NCBI GenBank assembly: GCA_036563895.1
Contig: DATCLN010000006.1
Span: forward strand, 1 to 22,428
Length of the DNA stretch: 22,428 bases
From: ZCTH02-B3 sp036563895
GTDB taxonomy: Bacteria > Bacillota > Bacilli > Paenibacillales > Paenibacillaceae
Reading direction: 5' to 3'
The notes beneath the pieces are model-generated. The model was not told where the DNA came from, made no database searches, and saw only the letters and a list, made by a program, of their open reading frames with translations. A program made the translations under genes and the position numbers. Below, piece after piece: positions 22,396 through 22,428 of this stretch. The stretch's first letter is position 1, and every line of letters starts with the position of its first letter.

Positions 22396-22428
22396 CGGTT
22401 CATCCCTTCCTTTCGCGGACGGTCTCTC

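Overview
The window looks like chromosomal DNA from a GC-rich, carbohydrate-foraging Firmicute of the Paenibacillaceae type (Paenibacillus, Cohnella or Thermobacillus-like). The evidence is strong GGAGG-type ribosome binding sites, many GTG and TTG starts, lipoprotein sugar-binding proteins, a YesM/YesN-type two-component pair, an exact match to the Gram-positive CcpA cre consensus, and genes chained by 4-nt GTGA/ATGA overlaps. Genus is an inference; there is no rRNA or other marker.

Layout. (1) 147-5781, plus strand: a ketose 3-epimerase-like enzyme, a double-NBD sugar ABC ATPase, two RbsC-type permeases and a RhaS/LsrB-like binding lipoprotein, ending in a strong terminator. This is a complete uptake-plus-isomerisation operon for a monosaccharide. 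(2) 5799-6604: about 800 bp without a convincing gene, made of three different repeat systems: a 39-41 bp terminator-like tandem array, a 51-52 bp pitched array of AT-rich motifs, and a 20/18 bp hairpin minisatellite. (3) 6605-7186: a small membrane-anchored protein of unknown function. (4) 11087-7199, minus strand: sensor histidine kinase, AraC-type response regulator and a membrane-anchored sugar-binding protein, all overlapping by 4 nt, which looks like a sugar-sensing three-component unit. (5) 11266-16015, plus strand and divergent from it: binding lipoprotein, two MalF/MalG-type permeases and a cytoplasmic GH5-family hydrolase. This is an oligosaccharide import-and-cleavage operon, presumably controlled by the divergent sensor. 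A cre site lies in the shared intergenic region. (6) 16126-17321: a DinB-like protein converging on a GntR/FadR-type repressor, the two sharing a TTAA stop overlap. (7) 17482-20297: glcD-glcF glycolate (2-hydroxyacid) oxidase subunits, divergent from the repressor, with a palindromic operator between them. (8) 20433-21047: a small exported or anchored protein of unknown function. (9) 21187-21363: a second array with the same 51-52 bp pitch, built on a different palindrome (TATAGTC-N8-GACTATA). (10) 21450-22395, minus strand: two decayed genes, an AraC regulator with deletion and frameshift, and a DUF488 gene with an in-frame TAG.

The ordinary biology is two sugar transport systems plus 2-hydroxyacid oxidation. 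The most unusual signal is the pair of intergenic arrays at 6057-6245 and 21187-21363. They differ in sequence but share four copies each, AT-rich repeats of 22-24 bp, and a start-to-start spacing of 51-52 bp. I cannot assign them to a described element from the sequence alone.
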